Part shown: positions 51,926 to 58,662 of the stretch, piece by piece
Numbering within the stretch: the stretch's first letter is position 1
How the letters are laid out: each line of letters starts with the position of its first letter
DNA from: Bacillota bacterium
GTDB taxonomy: Bacteria > Bacillota > Clostridia > Lachnospirales > Lachnospiraceae
Length of the DNA stretch: 64,000 nucleotides
Direction of reading: 5' to 3'
NCBI GenBank assembly: GCA_023415655.1
Contig: JAEZKD010000220.1
Location: 4,986 to 68,985, forward strand
Program-made: the position numbers and the translations under genes
Notes under the pieces: model-generated
Told to the model about the DNA's origin: nothing
Databases searched by the model: none
Seen by the model: the letters and a program-made list of their open reading frames with translations, nothing else

Positions 51926-52903
51926 CTAACATCTATACATATCATCACCTTTATAAGGTTCTAGATATCTAATTTCTTCTCCATTATCCAAAATCCTATC
52001 ACTATCCTGTGTCAAATATCCAACCACTGATGCCCTGATATTCATTTCTTCTAATGTTTCAACTAACTTTGCTCCATCTTTCACTACAAATAAAGAGCAG
52101 CCTAGCGAGAATAACACATAAGGATTCAAATCTAATATCTCACATAATTCAATCGTTTCCTGTGCTAATAATATATTCTGTAATGAGATTCTCAAACCAC
52201 AATTTAAATAATCTCCTAATTCCCAAAGGGCCGCAAAAATACCCCCTTCAGAAACGTCATGTGCATACAGCCAGTCATTCGCTAAATTACACTGCTCTCT
52301 AACCGATAATTGTTTCATCATCGGTTGGATTCCCTGTAAAAATGCTTTACTAAATCGTTTCTGAAAGGTTTCTCTTTCCATTTCATAAATTCTTACGGTT
52401 CCTGCAAGTCCGGCCGTTCCAGCCATCACAATTTGATCGCCAGCTTCCCATTCTTTTTGATGATTACATAGCTCTTTTGTTCCTATGGCTTGAATGGTTA
52501 AAATATTATCCTGAGCATTCCCACTCCGAAAGGTTTCACCACCTAAAACCACCACATTATGCTCTTGGCATGCTGCAGTGATTAGACGCATCATTTGTTT
52601 TAGCTCTTTTTCAGAACCTCCATAACGTAAGGTGAGCGATATCGTAATGCCCAATGGCTTTGCTTTTTGTATATATAAATTGTTCATCGCACGATGGAAG
52701 GTACTAATTACAAATGTATCCGTCCTTCCCTCCATCGTTGCAACACTAGTCAAAAGATAACTTCCCTGTTCGAATTTGATCCCAGTTGCATCAACTCCAA
52801 CCTTTGGCTTCTCAATTTCTTTACTTAATACAGGTGATAATTCTTTGAGTACCGAACGCTTTAAAACGACTTCTTTTACTTTCCCAGCTGTTTTTGCTTT
52901 CAT
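51926..52903 (-). CDS. AIR-synthase/HypE-fold protein of unknown function
   Basis: 325 residues of the PurM/HypE ATP-binding superfamily: N-terminal VGVDATGIKFEQGSYLLTS, FHRAMNNLYIQKAKPLGIT, VVVLGGETFRSGN, and the C-terminal half with MAGTAGLAGTVRIYE, DVSEGGIFAALWELGD and NPYVLFSLGCSLFVV. Compared with PurM and HypE, the usual ND of the active site reads NN, and no C-terminal HypE PRICGTxxC-type cysteine tail is visible, so hydrogenase maturation is not supported. It precedes the Lrp-aminotransferase pair. GAAAGGAAGAGTTT precedes the ATG. Confidence 0.8.
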   Translation of the reverse strand: MKAKTAGKVKEVVLKRSVLKELSPVLSKEIEKPKVGVDATGIKFEQGSYLLTSVATMEGRTDTFVISTFHRAMNNLYIQKAKPLGITISLTLRYGGSEKELKQMMRLITAACQEHNVVVLGGETFRSGNAQDNILTIQAIGTKELCNHQKEWEAGDQIVMAGTAGLAGTVRIYEMERETFQKRFSKAFLQGIQPMMKQLSVREQCNLANDWLYAHDVSEGGIFAALWELGDYLNCGLRISLQNILLAQETIELCEILDLNPYVLFSLGCSLFVVKDGAKLVETLEEMNIRASVVGYLTQDSDRILDNGEEIRYLEPYKGDDMYRC

Positions 52904-53000
52904 AAACTCTTCCTTTCATTCTTACAGGAACGTCTATGTTAGCATTCCTTTGATTCAATAATTATGAGATAGTATACACCATTTCTACCACCCTTTCAAC

Positions 53001-53927
53001 CTACTTTTTCCCGACAATCATATACTGTGGAGAGGGTTCATACTCACTATAATTGATTTTAACTCGTTCTACTTCCTTATGATTGATCGTGACAATCCGA
53101 TATACTTCTGCTTTGTAACCAGTATATGCCGATTGCGTTACACATATATAATCTTTGGGTTTCGTTTCATCATATTCAACTACTGGTTCTCCTGGCGATA
53201 TCTCTTCTAGTATCTTAGTCTCAAAGGATACGATCCGATTCTCATCTTTCACTTGCTTAATGGTACGTAACCGAAAAATGAGTGTATCATAGCTTGTAAC
53301 CACACTTTCAATGACAATCGGTGTCTCTAGTGAATTTAAGAATCGAAAATCCTTTAGATTTTCGGCAATGGCCGCATCTCTCCCAATTTGAATATAACTG
53401 ACGGTCATAGAGTGTGGGTGTCGTTCTAGTACGGTAAGCTCTGCTTCCAATACCGCATTATATAGAGTTGTTGATACCTGACACACGCCACCTCCGTAAC
53501 TATTGACTACTTTTCCATTTACTATAGTTCCAGCCGGATAATATCCATTTTCTTGGGTAAATGGAACCAAATACTTGCAAATAGAGAATTCCTCACCTGG
53601 ATATACCACCACTTGATGAATCTTTCTTGCCGCATTCTTTATATTCTTTTTTCTAGCCTCTGATGACTTTGAGAAGCTTGTACTAAATTCACCGATAATG
53701 TAATTCGCTTTAATTATTATCTCTTTGGTACTCATCGGTGTTTGATTTGGATTCGTAATTACTTCTTCCGATGCTTCTACCACAGATGTTGGGCTTACTT
53801 TTTGTTGCACCTTCGTAGAGCTCCCCTCATCTAGTTGAGGCACTTCCTTTTCCTTTTGACATCCTTCCAACAAAAAAAACACAAAAAAAACAATAGTACA
53901 TAGGATAAAATATCGGGTTTTTTTCAT
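53001..53927 (-). CDS. VanW-family lipoprotein
   Basis: 308 residues from the ATG at 53927 (GGAGGTTGAT upstream; the frame to 54032 is unsupported). Lipoprotein signal with FFLLEGC (lipid on Cys 23 of the mature form). A low-complexity spacer, then the VanW domain: VYPGEEFSICKYLVPFTQENGY, GGGVCQVSTTLYNAVLEAEL and VSYIQIGRDAAIAENLKDFRF. VanW proteins are often coded near cell-wall genes and have an unknown role. A G5-like C-terminal region is possible (about 230-300). It is alone on its strand here. Confidence 0.87.
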   Translation of the reverse strand: MKKTRYFILCTIVFFVFFLLEGCQKEKEVPQLDEGSSTKVQQKVSPTSVVEASEEVITNPNQTPMSTKEIIIKANYIIGEFSTSFSKSSEARKKNIKNAARKIHQVVVYPGEEFSICKYLVPFTQENGYYPAGTIVNGKVVNSYGGGVCQVSTTLYNAVLEAELTVLERHPHSMTVSYIQIGRDAAIAENLKDFRFLNSLETPIVIESVVTSYDTLIFRLRTIKQVKDENRIVSFETKILEEISPGEPVVEYDETKPKDYICVTQSAYTGYKAEVYRIVTINHKEVERVKINYSEYEPSPQYMIVGKK

Positions 53928-54050
53928 ATCAACCTCCATATTTAACTTATGTCTATTGTTTGACAATTTGATTAATCTTATGTATATTTTAATTGATAGC
54001 TCTGGTGCTAAAAGGTAGATAGCCTTAAACACCAGATGAATCCTTGCCTT

Positions 54051-54152
54051 TTATAAAAAGGAGGCAATTGTAGGTATTACCATGGCTGCAATGAGAACTA
54101 CTACAATCACGATTGCAATCATGCGTTGTGTTTTTTTGCTTCTTAAATTCAT
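54051..54152 (-). CDS. 33-residue single-span membrane peptide
   Basis: ATG at 54152 behind a strong AGAGGTGATCAA. Translation: a basic start (MNLRSKKTQR) and one hydrophobic helix (MIAIVIVVVLIAAMVIP), ending TIASFL. This is the build of small membrane peptides such as the Prli42/DUF4044 type, but similarity to either is not proven. A 24-codon frame exists on the plus strand over the same bases with a poorly placed ribosome site and is less likely. It is divergent from the TPR-like gene 46 bases away. Confidence 0.55.
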   Translation of the reverse strand: MNLRSKKTQRMIAIVIVVVLIAAMVIPTIASFL

Positions 54153-54198
54153 TTGATCACCTCTTATTTGTTTACTATGAAAGAAAGGTCGTAATATT

Positions 54199-54822
54199 AT
54201 GCCAGTCATCCTAATTTGTATTATTCTCTTTGTTCTTTGGCTTTCTTATGAAAGAAAGAAAGTGGATAAATCCGCAAAGAAAAAATCGGAAGAGTTTTGG
54301 AAACGTGAGCACGAATCCAATTTAACCCGTCGTAAAGATTTGTCCAATCTTGATTATATCACAATTAACTACGAAAATCTCCCTTTTTTTGAAAATGTAG
54401 ATTCTGAAATTCAGTATGTCCAAGATCAGCTCATAAAATTAAAAGATGAAAAAATAGTTAATCTATCTGGTCTGTCCAATACGGATCTAAAACTAACTTA
54501 CGGTTCTGCTAATATCAATGAATTGTCTTTGTATGATCAGAACTATACCCTCCTCGTTCGTAATTTAAACAAATGGGCACAGTTACTTTATGCACAGAAT
54601 AAAATAGCTGAGACAAAACAAGTTTTAGAATACGCTATTTCCATTGGTAGTGATATCTCACAAAGTTTCTTAACACTAGCAACCATCTATTTAGACGAAG
54701 GGAATCTAGAGCGTTTACAGTACCTAAAGGAAAGATCAGAACAAATTTCTTCACCACTCAAGATATCCTTGGTGGAAAAGCTTACTGCGATTTACGAGAA
54801 AGCATCCCATGCTCAAAAATAA
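54199..54822 (+). CDS. Membrane-anchored helical-repeat (TPR-like) protein
   Basis: 207 residues: one N-terminal membrane helix (about 2-17, PVILICIILFVLWLSY), a highly charged coil (KKVDKSAKKKSEEFWKREHES), then helices of TPR type (VRNLNKWAQLLYAQNKIAETKQVLEYAISIG and SQSFLTLATIYLDEGNLERLQYLKERSEQ). Such scaffolds bind partner proteins. The last 41 bases overlap, tail to tail, the 3' end of the exonuclease gene (54782-55528), with no terminator between. Function unknown. Confidence 0.78.
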   Translation: MPVILICIILFVLWLSYERKKVDKSAKKKSEEFWKREHESNLTRRKDLSNLDYITINYENLPFFENVDSEIQYVQDQLIKLKDEKIVNLSGLSNTDLKLTYGSANINELSLYDQNYTLLVRNLNKWAQLLYAQNKIAETKQVLEYAISIGSDISQSFLTLATIYLDEGNLERLQYLKERSEQISSPLKISLVEKLTAIYEKASHAQK

Positions 54823-55528
54823 TACGATCGATGGTTTTGGAGGCTTTACTTTTTGTAAACTCATCCAAATTCTCTGGCACTGTTAATTGATGATAGGAAA
54901 TCAGATCAAGCAAATACTTTTTCTGCTTTTTAGTCATCGGTTCTTGCTTTTTGGGTACAAAATGCATCAATTCTGGTATAAATGCCTCAGGATCCTTTTC
55001 CAAGAAATTTTCTTTTAACTTTTCATACAATTGCGCCGCTGCAATCGCATCCTCGATGGCTCGATGACTTCTTTCTCTTTGAATCTGATAATGTGCACAC
55101 ATAGAATCAAGGTTTTTACTTGGAAGCTCCATATGACAACGTCTAGAGATACGAAGCGTATCCAGTGCTCTACGCTCAAAACTTCGGTTCGCTCGAACTG
55201 CAGCTGCCTTAAGAAAGCTATGGTCAAAAGCTATGTTGTGTCCTAGAATTAGATCCTTCTCTTTAAAAGTTTGCATGTTTTCGGTACAAAAATCAAGAAA
55301 CTTAAGAATCACTTCACTCTCTTTTTCTTGTCCAAGTAACATCTCATCTGTAATCCCTGTTAACTTAACAATTCTCTCTGGTAGCTTCATACAAGGCTGA
55401 ATTAGTTTTGAAAATCGGGCAGTTTCTTTCCCTTCTTTCATAATAATTGCCCCGATTTCAATTATTTTATCCTCATTCGGATTCAGCCCTGTTGTTTCTA
55501 TATCGATTGCCATATATACTTGATTCAT
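54782..55528 (-). CDS. DEDDh 3'-5' exonuclease (DnaQ/PolC-epsilon-like)
   Basis: 248 residues. AIDIETTGLNP (D9, E11) is Exo I, LILGHNIAFDHSFL Exo II, and SHRAIEDAIAAAQLY Exo III with the catalytic His and Asp. It is a stand-alone exonuclease that acts on DNA or RNA ends, either proofreading-like or RNase T-like. The start (GTAAGGGGAAAAAC upstream) overlaps the nth stop by 4 bases (ATGA), so both are likely one transcript. The C-terminal 70 residues beyond the exonuclease fold (KKQEPMTKKQKKYLLDL) are a basic helical extension. Its 3' end overlaps the convergent gene. Confidence 0.92.
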   Translation of the reverse strand: MNQVYMAIDIETTGLNPNEDKIIEIGAIIMKEGKETARFSKLIQPCMKLPERIVKLTGITDEMLLGQEKESEVILKFLDFCTENMQTFKEKDLILGHNIAFDHSFLKAAAVRANRSFERRALDTLRISRRCHMELPSKNLDSMCAHYQIQRERSHRAIEDAIAAAQLYEKLKENFLEKDPEAFIPELMHFVPKKQEPMTKKQKKYLLDLISYHQLTVPENLDEFTKSKASKTIDRIIFEHGMLSRKSQ

Positions 55529-56175
55529 TTGTTTTTCCCCTTACAAAGATGAGCTAAAAAGCACTCATTGCATTTTGGATTTCTCGCAGTACATATACTT
55601 CTACCATGTGTAATAATCTGTATATTATAAAGAATCCAATGTTCTTTTGGCAGCACCTTCATCAGATCAAATTCTATCTTTACTGGATCCTCTTCCTTCG
55701 TAAATCCAAGCTTTTTTGAGATTCTCTTGACGTGTGTATCCACAACAATGCTTGGTTCATGAAAGATATTCCCTCGAATTACATTCGCAGTCTTACGTCC
55801 AACCCCAGCAAGATTGGTTAGTGCTTCTAGATCGTTTGGTACTTCCCCTTGATACTCCTTTAGTAAGGTCTGCGTACATGAGATTATATTCTTTGCTTTG
55901 TTATGATAAAAGCCAGTGGAGTGTATGTCTCGTTCTAACTCCTTTAAATCAGCATTCGCAAATGCTTCCACTGAAGTATATTTTTGAAATAGATCTTTTG
56001 TAACTATATTTACGCGTTCATCGGTACATTGCGCACTTAGCATGGTTGCGATTAGTAATTGCCATGCATTCTCGTGATTTAGGTAACATTTATATTCGGT
56101 TGTATAATGCTCATCAAGTAGAGCCAATATAGCAGCAATTCGTTCTCTCTCCGCCTTCGTAATTCTACGTACCAT
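55525..56175 (-). CDS. nth: Endonuclease III (DNA glycosylase/AP lyase)
   Basis: 216 residues. The helix-hairpin-helix LAGVGRKTANVIRGN contains the catalytic Lys, VDTHVKRISKKLGF the catalytic Asp, and the C-terminal CTARNPKCNECFLAHLC gives the four-cysteine 4Fe-4S site with C-x6-C-x2-C-x5-C spacing. It removes oxidised pyrimidines and cuts at abasic sites. It precedes the exonuclease with a 4-base overlap and follows the radical SAM gene by 28 bases, the three forming a probable operon. GAAAGGACTTAGT precedes the ATG. Confidence 0.96.
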   Translation of the reverse strand: MVRRITKAERERIAAILALLDEHYTTEYKCYLNHENAWQLLIATMLSAQCTDERVNIVTKDLFQKYTSVEAFANADLKELERDIHSTGFYHNKAKNIISCTQTLLKEYQGEVPNDLEALTNLAGVGRKTANVIRGNIFHEPSIVVDTHVKRISKKLGFTKEEDPVKIEFDLMKVLPKEHWILYNIQIITHGRSICTARNPKCNECFLAHLCKGKNK

Positions 56176-56203
56176 ACTAAGTCCTTTCTATTTTCAATCA
56201 ATC

Positions 56204-57958
56204 TCAATCAAGTATTACCAAAGATCCATTGTTCTCCTGCAATAGAATCATTGCACATTCATCGAAAATGCTTTTCGGTTTGCTATAATCAAATAAAATA
56301 TAAAAATCCTTCTGACACTGTTGTCCGTCGTTAGCTGCAGCAAAGACATCATACGTAAAATGTTCAATATGAACGCAATCTCCAATCCCATACTCTTTTG
56401 CATGATTGGTTAAGAATTGCTTGTACAGTGATTTGTTAGCTTCACTCGTAGAAGCAAACACAGGACGAGCTTTTAACTTCTCACGCAGATACAGATCCAG
56501 AGTCATTAGCTCCTCTAACAGCTTTAATTGTTCTTCCTTATAACCACTAAACATTGCAAAATCACGAAGAATCGTATATCGCTTGATCCTTGCCTGATGG
56601 AATCCAAACAAATCAAACTGACGATAATAATTAGCAAGTGCTTCATAAAACGAGAAAGCAGAATCCCAAAAAGAAGCCATATAACGAATGGTATATTGAA
56701 ACTGACCACTATTATAATATACCTCAACCATTTCCTCGACATCCTTTAGTCGACATATATCTAAATAAGATAGCCATTTCGTATATAATACCTCATATGG
56801 TGGCTCTCCATGGTATACAATGGAGTATTCTTGGCTTAATTCTTCCATCAAAGAGCCTTTTAGTACTTTTAAGAACCCCAGCTGTAATTGATCTGGTTGC
56901 ATTGCGTACACTTGATCAAAGGAACGTTGAAAGGTTTCATAGTCCTCATATGGTAAGCCAGCTATTAGGTCTAAATGCTGATGAATATTTCTTGCTTTCT
57001 TTACACGCCATACATTGTAGGAAACCTTCTTAAGATCCATATGACGGTGAATTGCTTTGATTGTTTCAGGATTTGTTGATTGTACCCCTATCTCTAGCTG
57101 AATTAATCCCGGTCGCAGTGTTGCAAGAAATTCTAATTCTTCTTCTCCTAACAAATCTGCGGCAATCTCAAAATGAAAATTTGTCTTTTGATTGTCATGC
57201 TCTTTGATATACTTCCAAATAGCCATAGAATGTGATTTGTTGCAGTTGAAGGTACGATCGATGAATTTAACTTGAGGTACCTCCTTATCAAGGAAAAGTT
57301 GTAATTCTTGAAACACAAGCTCTAAATTACGAAATCTCACACGTTTGTCAATCGAACTTAAACAATAGCTACATGAGAATGGACAGCCTCTGCTTGTCTC
57401 ATAGTAGACAATACGATTCTCAAACGCACTTAGGTCCATTGCAAATTGATACATAAATGGTAGCTTAGAAAAATCCAATGGTTCACGTATTCCACTAACA
57501 CATATAGTTCCCTCGAAATCACGATACGCAATCCCATCAATCTTAGAAAAATCAATCTGCTCTTTCTTACACTCAACGTAAGCCTTTGATAGCTCTAGAA
57601 ACGTTGCTTCTCCTTCTCCAATCATCACACCATCCAGTTCAGGTATTCTTTTTAGACAAGCAACCGCATCATAACTAACTTCAGGTCCTCCGACCCAGAT
57701 GGAACAATTACAATCCAGTTTTTTATATTCACGTATGATTCGCTCTACCATACCCATATTCCAAATATAACAAGAAAGTGCAAGAACGTCTGGTTTTTTA
57801 TCATAAATAGATCGTAAAATATCATCTAAATTCTGATTAATGGTAAACTCAGCTAGCTCAATATTATCCTTGTAGCTCGCAGCATAACTTTGAAGACAAT
57901 AGATTGCTGGATTGGAATGAATGTATTTTGCATTAACTGCAGTAAGTAATAACTTCAT
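56204..57958 (-). CDS. B12-binding-domain radical SAM protein (DUF4080 type)
   Basis: 584 residues: an N-terminal Rossmann-like B12-binding domain (about 1-140, with LALSCYIWNMGMVERIIREY and VGGPEVSYDAVACL), the radical SAM core with SRGCPFSCSYCLSS (C-x3-C-x2-C, the 4Fe-4S site) and IEIGVQSTNPETIKAI, and a C-terminal extension of about 200 residues. The typical DxHxxG cobalamin motif is not evident, so real B12 binding is unsure. Radical-based methylation or rearrangement of an unknown substrate. GAAAGGAGTAAGTC precedes the ATG. Confidence 0.88.
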   Translation of the reverse strand: MKLLLTAVNAKYIHSNPAIYCLQSYAASYKDNIELAEFTINQNLDDILRSIYDKKPDVLALSCYIWNMGMVERIIREYKKLDCNCSIWVGGPEVSYDAVACLKRIPELDGVMIGEGEATFLELSKAYVECKKEQIDFSKIDGIAYRDFEGTICVSGIREPLDFSKLPFMYQFAMDLSAFENRIVYYETSRGCPFSCSYCLSSIDKRVRFRNLELVFQELQLFLDKEVPQVKFIDRTFNCNKSHSMAIWKYIKEHDNQKTNFHFEIAADLLGEEELEFLATLRPGLIQLEIGVQSTNPETIKAIHRHMDLKKVSYNVWRVKKARNIHQHLDLIAGLPYEDYETFQRSFDQVYAMQPDQLQLGFLKVLKGSLMEELSQEYSIVYHGEPPYEVLYTKWLSYLDICRLKDVEEMVEVYYNSGQFQYTIRYMASFWDSAFSFYEALANYYRQFDLFGFHQARIKRYTILRDFAMFSGYKEEQLKLLEELMTLDLYLREKLKARPVFASTSEANKSLYKQFLTNHAKEYGIGDCVHIEHFTYDVFAAANDGQQCQKDFYILFDYSKPKSIFDECAMILLQENNGSLVILD

Positions 57959-58010
57959 GACTTACTCCTTTCAAAATCAGGCCAAACACTTTATTTTTGG
58001 GTACAAAAAA

Positions 58011-58081
58011 AGCGGGTGATGGGAATCGAACCCACGTATCTAGCTTGGAAGGCTAGTGTTCTACCATTGAACTACACCCGC
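58011..58081 (-). tRNA. tRNA-Gly (TCC)
   Basis: Acceptor GCGGGTG/CACCCGC, anticodon stem CTAGC/GCTAG with loop CTTCCAA (anticodon TCC), T-arm GTGGGTTCGATTCCCAT. 71 bases, no encoded CCA, followed at once by T7 on its strand. Confidence 0.96.
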
Positions 58082-58148
58082 ATGTTACTATGTGATTTGC
58101 TATTCATCGAAGCTTTCATTACTTAAGCATTTCGTTTGTTGCTCAGAT

Positions 58149-58177
58149 AGTTTATCACAGGAATGCCATAGTGTCAA
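58149..58177 (-). promoter_or_regulatory. Promoter of tRNA-Gly
   Basis: Minus strand TTGACA (58177-58172), 17 bp, TAAACT (58154-58149). Confidence 0.7.
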
Positions 58178-58260
58178 TATATTTTCATAACTTTTTTCAC
58201 CAAAACCACTGGTATTTTATTCAAGCACTTACCCTTTACCCCTCAATGAAACCTTATGGG

Positions 58261-58338
58261 AACAAAGTGTGCTTTGTTGCCCTGTTTTTTAGGGCATTTT
58301 TAATTCATAGGAAACTCAGTTTCCTATGAATTAAAAAA
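58261..58338. repeat. Multi-hairpin intergenic element, copy C
   Basis: AACAAAG-TGTG-CTTTGTT hairpin (58261-58278), GCCCT-GTTTTTT-AGGGC hairpin (58278-58294), ATTTTT, then AATTCATAGGAAACT-C-AGTTTCCTATGAATT and an A-run. It is nearly identical to copy B. The A-run is the T-tract of the tRNA terminator. Confidence 0.88.
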
Positions 58339-58362
58339 AGAGACACCGTAAAAAGTGTCTCT
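58333..58362 (-). terminator. Intrinsic terminator of the tRNA-Tyr/tRNA-Leu operon
   Basis: AGAGACAC (58362-58355) and GTGTCTCT (58346-58339), followed by TTTTTT on the minus strand. Confidence 0.85.
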
Positions 58363-58370
58363 AAGTCATA

Positions 58371-58456
58371 TGCCGGCGACCGAAATCGAACCGGTACGGG
58401 AGATTAGTCCCGCAGGATTTTAAGTCCTGTGCGTCTGCCAGTTCCGCCACGCCGGC
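58371..58456 (-). tRNA. tRNA-Leu (TAA)
   Basis: Acceptor GCCGGCG/CGCCGGC with discriminator A; anticodon stem CAGGA/TCCTG with loop CTTAAAA (anticodon TAA); long variable arm CGGGACTAATCTCCCG; T-arm with GGTTCGATTTC. 86 bases. Confidence 0.97.
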
Positions 58457-58460
58457 GTAA

Positions 58461-58542
58461 TGGATGGGGAAGGATTCGAACCTTCGAAAGCGTTGCTAAC
58501 AGATTTACAGTCTGCCCCCTTTGGCCACTCGGGAACCCATCC
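58461..58542 (-). tRNA. tRNA-Tyr (GTA)
   Basis: Acceptor GGATGGG/CCCATCC, anticodon stem CAGA/TCTG with loop CTGTAAA (anticodon GTA), class II variable arm TAGCAACGCTT, T-arm GAAGGTTCGAATCCTTC. 82 bases, four bases upstream of tRNA-Leu. Confidence 0.97.
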
Positions 58543-58589
58543 AAATATATGAAAATGATGCTTGTCATTCTCGGTACTGACAAGGATAG

Positions 58590-58618
58590 ATTATAGCACA
58601 TCATTTTCAAATATTCAA
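58590..58618 (-). promoter_or_regulatory. Promoter of the tRNA-Tyr/tRNA-Leu operon
   Basis: Minus strand TTGAAT (58618-58613), 17 bp, TATAAT (58595-58590). Confidence 0.85.
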
Positions 58619-58662
58619 CCCCTAATTTTAATTAATTTTTTGAAAAACAAAGAAAATTTACA

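Noticed and set aside
51926..52903. Hydrogenase maturation factor HypE
   Set aside because: No C-terminal cysteine motif and no other hyp genes; only the fold is shared.
54076..54150. 24-codon plus-strand frame over the small membrane peptide
   Set aside because: Its ribosome site is too far from the start and the encoded sequence is not convincing; the minus-strand frame has a much better site and a clear helix.
58404..58610. 68-codon minus-strand frame
   Set aside because: It runs through tRNA-Tyr and tRNA-Leu and carries no ribosome site.
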